51,911 bases of DNA, taken from assembly GCA_034211175.1 (NCBI GenBank), contig JAXHUH010000187.1, forward strand, positions 1 through 51,911, given 5' to 3'. Made by a program: the position numbers and the translations under genes. The stretch's first letter is position 1, and each line of letters begins with the position of its first letter. This DNA is from JAXHUH01 sp034211175 (GTDB lineage Bacteria; Actinomycetota; Acidimicrobiia; Acidimicrobiales; CAIXPF01). This document shows, one piece after another, positions 43,562-51,911 of the stretch. The notes under the pieces were generated by a model that saw nothing but the letters and a program-made list of their open reading frames with translations, did not search any database and had not been told where the DNA came from.

Positions 43562-44554
43562 TCAGGCGGCGGGCGGGGCCGGCGGCTCGCCGGTGACGAT
43601 CACGACGCTGCGCAGCGGGATCATGTCGTCGGACCAGATGGCGTCCATCGCCGGGTAGGTGACCCGAACGCAGCCGTGCGACGCGGGCTCGGCCGGCACG
43701 CTGGAGTAGCCGTGCACGGCGATGCCGTCACGATGGAAGTACTTGGGGCGATAGAGCGGGCCGAGCTCGCCGTCGGAGGTCCCGTCGATCTGCCAGTCGA
43801 CGGTGTGGCGCCCCGGCGGGGTGTCGGCGAGCTGGGTGCCGAGCGTGGGGTGCTGGTACTGCTCGAAGGTCCCCGTCGAGGTGTTGAACACCCACCGGAC
43901 CTCCCCGCCCCGCACGATGAGCAGGAGCTGGCGGTCGAGGTCGACCTCGGCGTGGTCCGGTTCGGGCCGGCTCGGCGTGAGGGGTGCCGGATCGTCCATG
44001 GCCTCCCGCACGGCCGGGTCGGCGACGCCGTCGGGTGGCAGCGCGTTGGCCTTCTCGAACGCCATCACCGCCTGGCTGGTGAGCTGGCCGTACCGACCGT
44101 CCACCGGCCCGACCCAGTAGCGGAGTCGCTCGAGTCGCCGTTGGAGTGCCTCGACCTCCGGGCCGGCGTCGCCGGGCGCGAGCTCCGGGGGCGGCGGGAC
44201 GGTCGTGGTCGTGCTCGGCGCGGTGGTGCTCGTGGTCGGCGCCGTCGTGGTCGTCGTCGTGGCGTCGGGTTGGGTCGTGCTCGTCGACGACGTGGTGTCG
44301 GGCACGGACGAGGTGGAGGACGACGCTGCCGTGGACGAGGTGGTCGTCGACTCCCCCTCCGACGTGGACGGGGCCCCGGTCGGCGACGTCGTCGTCCCGT
44401 CGGCCTCGTCCGTCGTGGCGGTCGGCTCCGAGGTCGAGGTGCCGGGTGCGGAGATGTCGTCGGCACCCCCGGCACACGAGGCGAGCACGACCGCCGCCGT
44501 CGCGATGCACGCCGCGACGCGCCCGGACCGCGCGCCGATCGGACCTCGAACCAT
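43562..44554 (-). CDS. L,D-transpeptidase (YkuD) lipoprotein with peptidoglycan-binding domain
   Basis: 330 residues. Lipobox VLASCAGG (Cys ~27), a ~90-residue Thr/Ser-rich linker (~35-125), a peptidoglycan-binding domain (GPEVEALQRRLERLRYWVGPVDGRYG), and a YkuD domain with the active-site stretch HGYSSVPAEPASHGCVRV (Cys ~295). It crosslinks 3-3 peptides in the cell wall. The long Thr/Ser linker spans the distance from the membrane to the wall. The domain order (PG_binding_1 then YkuD) is common. ATG 44554 has GGGAG 11 bases upstream. Confidence 0.9.
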   Translation of the reverse strand: MVRGPIGARSGRVAACIATAAVVLASCAGGADDISAPGTSTSEPTATTDEADGTTTSPTGAPSTSEGESTTTSSTAASSSTSSVPDTTSSTSTTQPDATTTTTTAPTTSTTAPSTTTTVPPPPELAPGDAGPEVEALQRRLERLRYWVGPVDGRYGQLTSQAVMAFEKANALPPDGVADPAVREAMDDPAPLTPSRPEPDHAEVDLDRQLLLIVRGGEVRWVFNTSTGTFEQYQHPTLGTQLADTPPGRHTVDWQIDGTSDGELGPLYRPKYFHRDGIAVHGYSSVPAEPASHGCVRVTYPAMDAIWSDDMIPLRSVVIVTGEPPAPPAA

Positions 44555-44712
44555 GAGCGTTCACACTCCCGGTGATCTCACCCGGGCGCATCTCGCTCGG
44601 GAGGCGGCGCCGACCCGCCGGCGCCCCTCCCGCTGTGTTCCCCCGACCCCGGGGTTCAACCGTCGAGCTGGGCGAACCCGCGTCAGCTCCGACGTACCCC
44701 GGTACCCGCCCG

Positions 44713-45207
44713 TCAGCCCTCGGCGCCGCCCGAGTCGCCACCCTCGGCCTGGAGCTGGAGGTACAGCTGCACACCGAGGTCCTCGATCATCGACAGCTGG
44801 GTCTCCAGCCAGTCGACGTGGTGCTCCTCGTCGCTCACGAGCTGCTCGAACAGCTCCCGGGACGGCACATCGCCCTTCTCGAGGCAGAGGACGACGCCGC
44901 GCCGGTACAGGGCGAGCGCCTCCATCTCGAGGGCGAGGTCGAGCGAGAGCTGCTCGGGCACGTCCTCGCCGACCCGGATGCTGCCGAGGCGCTGGAGGTT
45001 GGGCATGCCCTCCAGGAAGATGATCCGCTCGATGATCGTCTCCGCGTGGCGCATCTCGTCGATCGACTCGTCGCGCATCGCATCGGCAAGCTTGGTGTAG
45101 CCCCAGTCCTGGCTCAGCTTGGCGTGGATGAAGTACTGGTTGATCGCCGTCAGCTCGGCGGTCAGCGCTTCGTTGAGCAGCTCGATGACGGCGGCGTCGC
45201 CCTGCAT
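44713..45207 (-). CDS. bfr: bacterioferritin
   Basis: 164 residues, four-helix bundle. Ferroxidase ligands are visible in LTAELTAINQYF (Glu18), DESIDEMRHAE (Glu51, His54) and EEHHVDW further on. Met52 in DEMRHA is the heme-binding residue of Bfr, so this is a heme-containing bacterioferritin rather than Ftn or Dps. It stores iron as a 24-mer. The upstream gene encodes the [2Fe-2S] Bfd protein that releases the iron, an expected pairing. The C-terminus has a Gly/Ser/Glu tail. Confidence 0.95.
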   Translation of the reverse strand: MQGDAAVIELLNEALTAELTAINQYFIHAKLSQDWGYTKLADAMRDESIDEMRHAETIIERIIFLEGMPNLQRLGSIRVGEDVPEQLSLDLALEMEALALYRRGVVLCLEKGDVPSRELFEQLVSDEEHHVDWLETQLSMIEDLGVQLYLQLQAEGGDSGGAEG

Positions 45208-45253
45208 TGCTCAGCCTCTCGGAAGTCGGTGGGAACCCCCGAGTTTGCCACGC

Positions 45254-45439
45254 TCAGCTGGCCAGCTCGACGAACACCGATCGACACGACTCCAGCACCT
45301 GGGCCACGACCCGCCGGCAGCCACCGCAGCGGGCGCCCGCGCCGCACAGCCCCGCGATCTCGTCGACATCGGTCGCGCCGGCCGCGGCGTGGTCACGGAT
45401 CGTGCGATCGTTCACGCGGTTGCAGTGGCAGACGACCAT
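45254..45439 (-). CDS. bfd: bacterioferritin-associated ferredoxin
   Basis: 61 residues. The four-cysteine BFD-like motif is complete: MVVCHCNRVND (Cys4, Cys6) and LCGAGARCGGC (the second pair). It binds one [2Fe-2S] cluster and passes electrons to Bfr heme to mobilise stored iron. It is 46 bases upstream of bfr on the same strand and behind a promoter with an iron-box-like palindrome (45477-45492). Confidence 0.92.
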   Translation of the reverse strand: MVVCHCNRVNDRTIRDHAAAGATDVDEIAGLCGAGARCGGCRRVVAQVLESCRSVFVELAS

Positions 45440-45476
45440 GGGGCGGAGACCATCCTCGGCTGAGCGGTGGTTCTCC

Positions 45477-45508
45477 GTAAGGTATTCCTAACTGTGGGCC
45501 GATTGCAA
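45477..45508 (-). promoter_or_regulatory. bfd-bfr promoter with iron-box-like palindrome
   Basis: On the minus strand TTGCAA (45508-45503), an 18-base spacer, then TACCTT (45484-45479). An imperfect 16-bp palindrome GTTAGGAATACCTTAC (45492-45477; 12 of 16 symmetric) covers the -10 region. TTAGG...CCTTA arms resemble DtxR/IdeR half-sites, but spacing is shorter than in the 19-bp consensus, so the assignment to iron control is tentative. Confidence 0.5.
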
Positions 45509-45604
45509 CCTTGTGGTGATGACATTCGTCATCCGCCACCGGGGTGATCGCGACCCGGGCGCACGTCGCCTCCCGTTCCGGCCACGACCCGGCCGGCTCG
45601 CCTC

Positions 45605-46941
45605 TCAGGTCAGGAGGTCCCGGGCGACGTCGAGCCACAGGTTCGTCGTCAGGTCGAGGGACTCGACGTCGATGCGCTCGTCGTTGCCGTGGAACCGCAG
45701 CGCGAAGCTCCCGGCGTCGAGCGACGGGCTGAACAGCGCGGCGCCGTACGCCACCGACCCCCGGTCCCGGTAGACACGGGCGTCGGTGAACCCGACGCTC
45801 ATCTGGGGCGTGAGACGGGCCGTCGGGAACGGGCGGCGGATCGAACGCTGGAGGCTGTCCCACAGCGGCGTGCCGGTGCGGCTGATGGTCGCCGCGTCGT
45901 CCATGACGATCTCGACCTCGACCCGGTCGGACAGGTCGCCGAGGGCGGCGTCGAGGTGGGCCCGGACGTCCTCGGTCCCCTCCCCCGGCAGCGTGCGCAC
46001 GTCGACGCCGATCTCGACGAGTTCGGGGATGACGTTGGTCTTCATCGACCCCGCGAGCAGGTTCGGCGAGAACGTGGTGTGGGTCGAGGCGTGGAGGTAC
46101 CCGGCGCCGGCCTCGCGGGGCAGGTGCGCGAGGTAGTCGTCGATGCGGCCCGGGTCGAGCAGCATCGCCTCGATCTCGGGGTCGAGGCCCATGGTCTTCA
46201 CCCGCTCGGTCCACAGCTCACCGAAGCGGGCGGGCGGCTGGTAGGCGGCCAGGCGCTCGATCACCTTGGCCGCGGTCAGGAGCGCGTTGTCGGAGCGGAA
46301 CGGCATCGACCCGTGCCCGGGTGTCCCCCGCACCTCAGGCGCCGCCAGCCGACGCCCTTCTCCCCCACCGTGACCGCGACGAACGGCTCGTCCTCCGGTC
46401 CGGAGTGCAGGCCGCCGGCCTCGGTCAGGACGTAGTCCGCGCCGCTCGCGTCCCAGTGGTGCTCGGCCATCCACCGGGCGCCGTACTCACTGCCCGACTC
46501 CTCGTCGGCGACCGCGAAGTAGATCAGGTCGCCGCGGGGCCGGAAGCCCGAGGTGGCCAGCTCGCGGAACGCGACGGCCATGGACGACGTCAGGTTGAGC
46601 ATGTCGACCGCGCCGCGGCCCCACACCTCGCCGTCGACCAGCTCCCCGCCGAAGGGGTCGCGTGTCCAACCCGCCTCGTTCACGGGGACGACGTCGGTGT
46701 GGCCCATCAGGCACAGCGACGGCGCGCCCGGGTCGCTGCCCTCGATGCGCGCAACGAGGGAACGGCGACCCGGCGCCGCGTCGTAGTGCTGGAGGTCGAG
46801 GCCGGAGCCCTCGAGGAACGTCGCGAGGACGTCCGAGCTACGGACCTCGTGGCCCGAGTCCGGTGTGCCGTCGTTGACGCACCGGTTGCGGATCAGCGTC
46901 TGGAGCAGCTCGACGGTCTCGGACGTGCGTGCGTCGCTCAT
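45605..46941 (-). pseudogene. M20-family metallopeptidase, frameshifted
   Basis: The frame from ATG 46941 carries the first half: MGHTDVVPV (His81, Asp83), GRGAVDML (Asp113), VADEESGSEYG (Glu147, Glu148), TEAGGLHSG. It leaves homology after EKGVGWRRLR near 46335. The following residues of the family (VRGTPGHGSMPFRSDNALL) and the dimerisation and C-terminal parts (VGFTDARVY, RFHGNDERID) are in the next frame and run to the stop at 45605. One base inserted or deleted near 46330-46340 accounts for it. The enzyme would hydrolyse a peptide or acyl-amino acid using two zinc ions. Both halves are otherwise well conserved, so the shift is recent or an assembly error. Confidence 0.82.
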
Positions 46942-47052
46942 GTCCGGAGTCTGTCAGGACCCCGGACGCGTCCTCCCACCGAGGGGTACCGTCCGCCCAC
47001 CGTGCGCTACCGGACGATGATGTCCGGCTCGATGGGCGACGGAGAAGTGAGA

Positions 47053-47076
47053 GAGCCGCCGGCGGACCGGCGGCTC
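47053..47076 (-). terminator. terminator of the cold-shock gene
   Basis: Perfect 10-bp stem GAGCCGCCGG/CCGGCGGCTC (47053-47062, 47067-47076) with a CGGA loop, 23 bases after the cold-shock gene stop codon. Confidence 0.7.
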
Positions 47077-47098
47077 CTCTCGTGTGCGTCCCGGGTTG

Positions 47099-47299
47099 TC
47101 AGATCGCCCGAACGTTCTGGGCCTCGTCGCCCTTTCGGCCCGGGCCGATGTCGAACTCGACGGCCTGGCCCTCGTCGAGGGACCGGTAGCCCGATCCCTG
47201 GATGTTCGAGTAGTGGACGAACACATCGTCCCCGTCTTCACGCGAGATGAAGCCGTAGCCCTTCTCGGCGTTGAAGAACTTCACGGTTCCTGTAGCCAA
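47099..47299 (-). CDS. cold-shock protein (CspA family)
   Basis: 66 residues, single OB-fold: ATGTVKFFNAEKGYGFISRE contains RNP1 (KGYGFI), and DVFVHYS contains RNP2. It binds single-stranded RNA or DNA and acts as an RNA chaperone. The start is TTG 47299, supported by AAGGAAG 8 bases upstream and by alignment of the N-terminal residues; no ATG or GTG is available in frame nearby. The 5' leader toward 47470 is about 100 bases of AT-richer sequence than its surroundings. Confidence 0.93.
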   Translation of the reverse strand: MATGTVKFFNAEKGYGFISREDGDDVFVHYSNIQGSGYRSLDEGQAVEFDIGPGRKGDEAQNVRAI

Positions 47300-47470
47300 C
47301 GCTTCAACTTCCTTCGTCGGTGGGGTCGCTACTGCTGCTGACCCCACTTCGTACGCTAGCCGTTGGGGGACGATCGGCGCCGGACGTGCGAACGAAACAC
47401 GACCCGGGGCTGGTGCTATCCACCGCGGCGGTCCCAAGATAGCGCCCCTGGAAGTCGACGGGAGGTCGAG

Positions 47471-48109
47471 ATGTACAGCGGCATCGTCCAAGGCCTGTGC
47501 GAGGTCGTGGCGGTCGACGACGAGGACGGCATCCGCCGCCTCACGGTCGAGCTCGGCCCGCTCGCGAACGGCCTCGAGCTGGGCGCGAGCGTGGCGGTCA
47601 ACGGCGTGTGCCTGAGCGCGACGGCCACAGACGGCGGCCGGGCGAGCTTCGACGTGATCGGTGAGACCCAGCGCCTGACCAACCTGGGGACCATCGCGGC
47701 CGGCGACCTCGTCGATGTCGAGCGCTCGATGCGCCACGGCGACGAGATCGGCGGCCACGAGGTGTCGGGCCACGTCTCGGGGACCGCCGAGATCACCGAG
47801 ATCGACGTCGATCGGGGAAATCGGACGATGTGGTTCTCCGTCGATCGGACGTGGTTGCCCTATCTCTTTCACAAGGGGTTCATCGCGATCGACGGCGCCA
47901 GCCTGACCATCTCCGCACTCGACGAGGAGCGGGCTCGCTTCGCGGTCAGCCTCATCCCCGACACGCTGGCACGCACCACGCTCGGCCGCCGCGAGGTGGG
48001 TGAGCGGGTGAACATCGAGCTCGATGCGCGAACCCAGGCGATCGTGCGCACCGTCGAGCGCCTCCTCGCCGACGAGCGCTTCCGCGACCGCGGCATCACC
48101 CCGGCCTGA
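47471..48109 (+). CDS. ribE: riboflavin synthase, alpha-type
   Basis: 212 residues with two lumazine-binding repeats: MYSGIVQGLCEVVAV at the N-terminus, GASVAVNGVCLSA in repeat 1 and GFIAIDGASLTIS in repeat 2. It dismutates 6,7-dimethyl-8-ribityllumazine to riboflavin. The usual MFTGIV start is here MYSGIV. ATG 47471 has GGGAGG at 5 bases. It is divergent from the cold-shock gene. No ribD, ribA or ribH is adjacent, which is unusual but not rare; no FMN riboswitch sequence is visible in 47300-47470. Confidence 0.9.
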   Translation: MYSGIVQGLCEVVAVDDEDGIRRLTVELGPLANGLELGASVAVNGVCLSATATDGGRASFDVIGETQRLTNLGTIAAGDLVDVERSMRHGDEIGGHEVSGHVSGTAEITEIDVDRGNRTMWFSVDRTWLPYLFHKGFIAIDGASLTISALDEERARFAVSLIPDTLARTTLGRREVGERVNIELDARTQAIVRTVERLLADERFRDRGITPA

Positions 48110-48199
48110 GCGCACCGGCGGGGACGGCGCGAGGCGGGCCCGCGCCCCTCCGGCCCGCAGGACTCGCGGTTGGGTCCGCGGTCAGGACACGATGGAGGC

Positions 48200-49417
48200 A
48201 TGGAGTCGCGCGACATCGTGGTGATCGGCGCGGGCCCGGCCGGGACGGCGGCGGCCATTCGCGCCGCTCGATCGGGCGCGCGCGTCACTGTCTTCGAGAA
48301 GGGCGCCCACGGGCGCGACAAGGTGTGCGGCGACGGGCTGACGCCCCGCGCGGTCGGCGCGCTCGCCGAGTTGAAGGTCGACCTCGACGGCGCCCACCAG
48401 ATCGACGGCCTGCGGATGATCGCCGGCAACACCCGGCGCGAGCTGCCGTGGCCGGCCGGCGGTCGTTTCCCGGCCCACGGGGCCGTGTGGCGACGCCGCC
48501 TCCTCGACGCCCATCTCGCCGACGCCGCCGTCGCCGCAGGGGCCGAGATCCGCTGGGAGCAGGAGGCCATGCCGGTCCTCGAGGGCGACCGGGTCGTCGG
48601 GGTGCGGGCCGACGGCCGGGAGTGGCGCGCCGATCTCGTCGTCGTCGCCACCGGCGCACCGGGGCCGGTCGCCCGCCTGCTCGGCGCCGAACGGGTCGCC
48701 GACGAGCCCTTCGGCCTCGCCATCCGCACCTACGCCACGTCGCCGCGCCACGCGGACCGCCACCTGGAGGCGTGCCTCACCCTGCGCGACGAACGCGGTG
48801 TGGCCGTGCCCGGCTACGGCTGGCTGTTCCCCGCCGGCGACGGCACCGTCAACGTCGGCGTCGGCGCGCTGTCGACCATGAAGGGCTTCCGCACCCTCAA
48901 CCTGAACACGCTGCTCGCCTCGTACCGCTCGCTGGTCGACGAGTCCTGGGACCTCGGCCCGTGGGAGGCGCGGCCCCGGGCCTGGCGCCTGCCGATGAGC
49001 ACCACCCGCCGCCACGGTCCGGGCTGGGTCGCGGTCGGTGACGCCGCCGGTCTCGTGAACCCGATGAACGGCGAGGGCATCGACTACGGCCTCGAGTCCG
49101 GGATCCTGGCGGCCGACCTCTTCCTCGAGGACCCGGCCGGCGCCCCACGGCGCTACGACGCCGAGCTCCGCGCCCGCTTCGACCAGTTCCTCGCCACCGG
49201 TCGCCGGTTCAGCTTCCTCATCGGCCACCCGTGGATCCTGCGCAGCGGGCTGCGGGTGTCGGTCGCCACCCAGGCCGCGGCCGACGTGACGCTGGCGGTG
49301 ATGGGCAACCTCGTGGACTCGGACACCCCCGGTGCGCCGGGCACGGTGCTGCGCGTCGCCGATCGGGCGCTCCGCCTCGCCGATCCGCTCCTGCGCCGCA
49401 CCCGCGCCGCCGCCTGA
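48200..49417 (+). CDS. geranylgeranyl reductase-family flavoprotein (menaquinone reductase-like)
   Basis: 405 residues. FAD-binding Rossmann start IVVIGAGPAGTAAAIRAARSG, the family motif RDKVCGDGLTPRAV, and the later VGDAAGLVNPMNGEGIDYGLES. This matches actinobacterial enzymes that reduce a double bond in the isoprenoid tail of menaquinone (MenJ-like). It fits the men genes in the same window, though the genes are 35 kb apart. ATG 48200 has a GGAGG only one base away, so either the mRNA is read by another site or the true start differs. It is followed by a hairpin at 49434-49503. Confidence 0.85.
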   Translation: MESRDIVVIGAGPAGTAAAIRAARSGARVTVFEKGAHGRDKVCGDGLTPRAVGALAELKVDLDGAHQIDGLRMIAGNTRRELPWPAGGRFPAHGAVWRRRLLDAHLADAAVAAGAEIRWEQEAMPVLEGDRVVGVRADGREWRADLVVVATGAPGPVARLLGAERVADEPFGLAIRTYATSPRHADRHLEACLTLRDERGVAVPGYGWLFPAGDGTVNVGVGALSTMKGFRTLNLNTLLASYRSLVDESWDLGPWEARPRAWRLPMSTTRRHGPGWVAVGDAAGLVNPMNGEGIDYGLESGILAADLFLEDPAGAPRRYDAELRARFDQFLATGRRFSFLIGHPWILRSGLRVSVATQAAADVTLAVMGNLVDSDTPGAPGTVLRVADRALRLADPLLRRTRAAA

Positions 49418-49433
49418 GCACCCCTGCCCTCCC

Positions 49434-49503
49434 GAACTGGCGGCGTGGGCTCGAACCGGCGTGGTTCTCTGCTCTGTGCGCCGTCGTTCTCCCACGCCAG
49501 TTC
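49434..49503. terminator. long bidirectional hairpin
   Basis: GAACTGGCG...CGTGGG at 49434-49449 pairs with CCCACGCCAGTTC at 49491-49503 with a small bulge and a ~40-base loop. It lies between the convergent reductase and exporter genes. Confidence 0.5.
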
Positions 49504-49538
49504 CCGGATGGGGCCGGGGTGGACGCCAGCCGGGCTGC

Positions 49539-51131
49539 TCAGTTGGGGGTGGTGCCGGCCGGGGTGCCGGGGCGGTCACCAGGCCCGGCGTCGAGGGCCG
49601 GCTCGTCGACGTCGCGGCCGTGGGCCGGGAGGAACAGGAGGGTGACCACGACGCCGACGGCGACGACGAACGCACCGATCCACCGGCCGGCGCGCATGCC
49701 GTCGATGAACGCGTCCCGAGCCGCGGTGGCCAGGCCGAGGCCGTCGGCGCCGAGCTGACCGGCGATGGCCAGCGCGGCGCCGAGCGAGTCGGCGGCCTCG
49801 TCCCGCAGCCCGGGTGGCAGGGCGTCGCGCCCGACGTCGTCGGTGATGCCCGAGCGGTAGATCGACGCGAACACGCTGCCGATCACGGCGACGCCCAGCG
49901 CCCCGCCGACCTGGCGGGTCGTGTCGTTGACCGCGGAGCCGACGCCGGCCTTGCCCCGGGGAAGCGAGCCCATGATCGACTCGGTCGCCGGCGCCATCGT
50001 GAGCCCCATCCCCGACGCCAGGGTCACCAACCGCCAGCTCAGCGAGGCGAACGAGGTCGTCGCGTCGACGAACGACAGCAGCACGAAGCCGGTGGCGGCC
50101 AGCGACATCCCCGTCGCCACGACCGCCTTCGTGCCGACGACCTCGACGAACCGGGACGACGACGGCGCCAGGATCATCATCGGGATGGCGAAGGTCAGCA
50201 GCCGCACGCCGGTCTCGAGCGCGCTGTAGCCGAGGATGAACTGCAGGTACTGGGTCAACACGAACAGCGACCCGAACATGGCGAAGAACGTCAGTGTCAC
50301 CGCGGCGCTCGCCGCCGAGAAGCGGGGGTTGGCGAAGAACGAGACGTCGAGCATCGGGTGCTCGCAGCGTCGCTCCCACCACGCGAAGCCGAGGAGGAGC
50401 AGGGCGCCGATGGCGAACCCGCCCAGCGTGAGCGGATCGGTCCAGCCCTGCTCGGGCGCCTCGATCAGCGCGAACAGGAGGGCGCCGAGACCGGCGATCG
50501 ACAGCGCGGCGCCGCCGACGTCGAGCGGCGCGCCGGTCGGGTCCTTGGAGTCGGGGATGAGGAACACGCCGGCGACGAGGCCGACGACCACGATCGGCAG
50601 GTTCACGAGGAAGATCGAGCCCCAGTAGAAGTGCTCGAGCAGGAACCCGCCGGTGAGCGGGCCGAGCGCCACGCCGACGCCGGCCGTGGCCGCCCACACC
50701 CCGATCGCCCGGCCCCGCTCCCACGGCGGGAACACGTTGGTGATGATCGACAACGTCGCCGGCATGATGAACGCCCCGCCGACGCCCATCACGGAGCGCG
50801 TGGCGATGAGCCCGCCGGCGGAGCCGACGAGCGCCGCGGCCGCCGAGCCCAGCCCGAAGACCACGAACCCGAACTGGAGCGCCGGTCGGCGCCCGAAGCG
50901 GTCGCCGAGGCTGCCCGCGGTCAGCAGCAGACCGGCGAACACGATCGTGTACGAGTCCACGATCCACTGCAGCTGGGCGTTCGACGCGTCGAGCTCGCGC
51001 ACGATGGTCGGCAGCGCCACGTTGAGGATCGAGTTGTCCAACACGATCACCAACAGGCTGAAGCACAGCACGGCCAGGATCCACCATCGGCGGGCCTCGG
51101 CGCGCTCCTGGACACGGTCGGCGAGGCTCAC
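49539..51131 (-). CDS. MFS transporter, DHA2 family exporter
   Basis: About 530 residues with 14 predicted helices. Markers are SLLVIVLDNSILNVALPTI, the motif A loop GDRFGRRPALQF, GVGVALGPLTGGFLL, and AVNDTTRQVGGALGVAVIG near the C-terminus. It is clearly a homologue of the protein at 3834-5414 but differs in all loops. GTG 51131 is preferred because GGAGG lies 6 bases before it; ATG 51137 directly follows GGAGG. A likely proton-driven exporter in the membrane. The gap 51138-51390 is a divergent promoter region without a gene. Confidence 0.88.
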   Translation of the reverse strand: MSLADRVQERAEARRWWILAVLCFSLLVIVLDNSILNVALPTIVRELDASNAQLQWIVDSYTIVFAGLLLTAGSLGDRFGRRPALQFGFVVFGLGSAAAALVGSAGGLIATRSVMGVGGAFIMPATLSIITNVFPPWERGRAIGVWAATAGVGVALGPLTGGFLLEHFYWGSIFLVNLPIVVVGLVAGVFLIPDSKDPTGAPLDVGGAALSIAGLGALLFALIEAPEQGWTDPLTLGGFAIGALLLLGFAWWERRCEHPMLDVSFFANPRFSAASAAVTLTFFAMFGSLFVLTQYLQFILGYSALETGVRLLTFAIPMMILAPSSSRFVEVVGTKAVVATGMSLAATGFVLLSFVDATTSFASLSWRLVTLASGMGLTMAPATESIMGSLPRGKAGVGSAVNDTTRQVGGALGVAVIGSVFASIYRSGITDDVGRDALPPGLRDEAADSLGAALAIAGQLGADGLGLATAARDAFIDGMRAGRWIGAFVVAVGVVVTLLFLPAHGRDVDEPALDAGPGDRPGTPAGTTPN

Positions 51132-51390
51132 ACCCATCCTCCGCAGGTGTCGGGGCCGGGGGGTTCGATCACCGAACGTAGCCCGGATGTCACCGGCGGA
51201 CCCCGCTCGGCGGCGAGCACCCCCACGGCGGTGATCGGGCGTGGCCGCACAGGTGCGAGCCGACACCGCGAGGCGACCCGTCGCCGAGGCTGACAGGCCG
51301 CGGTGGCGTCGTGACCATCGTTCTGCTCGTCGGTGCGCCGGTCGCCGCCCGCACCGGTGGGCACGCTGGTAGACCGGAGCCATCGACGTG

Positions 51391-51911
51391 ATGCGAAGGG
51401 TCGGATCGGTGCGCGACGCGGCGTTCGGGCGCGTCCGGCGCACCGACGCGCGGGACGATGCCGAGGCCCTCGGCGCGCTCCGGCGCGCACGGCGGGTCCG
51501 TCGCCTCGGCGAGACGAGCTGGTCGGACGCGGCCTATCGCGTGTACACGACCGCACTCGTCGCCGTCGTCGTCGTGATCCAGGCCACGTCGATGGTCGGT
51601 GACGAACCGCTCTCCGCCGCCTCGACCGACGAGGTCGCACGGGTCGGCGCCCGCTGGATCGGCCTGGTCGCCGCCATCGTGATCGCCTCGGCGCTGCGCA
51701 CCGCGGGGCGCGGCGGCCCGCTCGCGCTGGAGGCGCCCGACGTGCACCACGTCCTGCGGGCCCCGATCGCCCGTCGCCTGGTGCTGCGCGCCCCGGCGGA
51801 CCGGGTGCTCGTGCGCACGCTGGTGTGGGGCGGGCTGGCGAGTGCGCTCGCCGGTGACCTCGCCGCCCAGCGCCTCCCCGGTGCCGCCCTCGCGTGGGTC
51901 GCCAGCGGCGC
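51391..51911 (+). CDS. putative membrane protein / exporter permease (partial, cut by window end)
   Basis: Open for 173 codons to the window edge. An Arg-rich N-terminus (~1-45) is followed by a hydrophobic helix (YTTALVAVVVVIQATSMVG), a second one (IGLVAAIVIASALRTAG), then LEAPDVHHVLRAPIARRLVL and a third hydrophobic start (LVWGGLASALAGDL). The D-V-x-H-V-L-x-A-P-x-R-R-x-V-L-R pattern recalls large actinobacterial ABC-exporter permeases, where it precedes the first periplasmic loop. Without the C-terminus no function can be assigned. ATG 51391 has GGAG 11 bases upstream and GTG directly before it. Confidence 0.6.
   Translation, partial: MRRVGSVRDAAFGRVRRTDARDDAEALGALRRARRVRRLGETSWSDAAYRVYTTALVAVVVVIQATSMVGDEPLSAASTDEVARVGARWIGLVAAIVIASALRTAGRGGPLALEAPDVHHVLRAPIARRLVLRAPADRVLVRTLVWGGLASALAGDLAAQRLPGAALAWVASG

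Noticed and set aside
40015..43596. A ~1190-codon plus-strand frame opposite the carboxylase
   Set aside because: It is Gly/Arg/Asp/His-rich with no recognisable domain, and the opposite strand encodes the complete BC-BCCP-CT enzyme.
47300..47470. FMN riboswitch before ribE
   Set aside because: The conserved RFN helices are not visible, and the leader is too short and too different.
49434..49503. tRNA-like segment with GCTCGAACC
   Set aside because: No acceptor or anticodon stem can be formed; the segment pairs as a plain terminator-type hairpin.

Overview
The window is very GC-rich (I judge about 70% or more by eye; not computed), with GTG and TTG starts and several -10-like TANNNT hexamers only 6-9 bases before start codons. 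It encodes an o-succinylbenzoate-type menaquinone pathway, a type II-like MenB, a geranylgeranyl-reductase-like menaquinone reductase, LAxTG surface proteins and a WYL regulator. This points to a free-living actinobacterium; my best guess is Acidimicrobiia, but that is inference and no rRNA or tRNA gene is present to settle it. Almost everything looks chromosomal; the only mobile DNA is the last 99 bases of an IS110-family transposase at the left edge.

Left part (1-6.97 kb): IS110 tail, a cyclic-nucleotide-binding protein, an enoyl-CoA hydratase relative, rsgA with a possible leader peptide, a hypothetical gene, a DHA2-type exporter, a ridA/tetR divergent pair sharing a palindromic operator, and a small regulator-like gene broken by an in-frame amber codon. 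Menaquinone block (6.99-13.67 kb): menB-menE run leftward, menC-menD run rightward with overlapping start and stop codons, and an isochorismate synthase (menF/entC type) runs leftward further on. A later GGR-family flavoprotein (48.2 kb) may act on the side chain of the product. Next come a DUF3891 gene, a membrane-bound SpoIIE-type phosphatase, a MarR regulator facing an enoyl-CoA hydratase, and a second RidA protein.

Middle part (18.6-34.9 kb): two small, extremely acidic lipoproteins that share a 12-base upstream motif, with a tiny membrane protein between them; a CopC/DUF1684 pair; a quinone reductase-like protein; a PAS-GGDEF membrane protein; a tandem pair of RNHCP-type zinc-ribbon proteins; a Drr-type ABC exporter facing a WYL regulator; hypothetical proteins; an LLM flavin oxidoreductase-enoyl-CoA hydratase operon behind a perfect 20-bp palindrome; and tandem surface proteins ending in LAFTG and LAMTG sorting signals.

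Right part (35-51.9 kb): a translationally coupled processive GT2 glycosyltransferase and membrane-anchored GH18/CBM5-12 protein (a candidate exopolysaccharide machine); a lipoprotein; a duplicated palindromic repeat; a single-chain acyl-CoA carboxylase (BC-BCCP-CT); an L,D-transpeptidase; bacterioferritin and Bfd behind a possible iron box; a frameshifted M20 peptidase; a TTG-start cold-shock protein; riboflavin synthase; the GGR reductase; a second DHA2 exporter; and the start of a membrane protein cut by the window end. Convergent gene pairs are often separated by strong GC-rich hairpins without U tracts.
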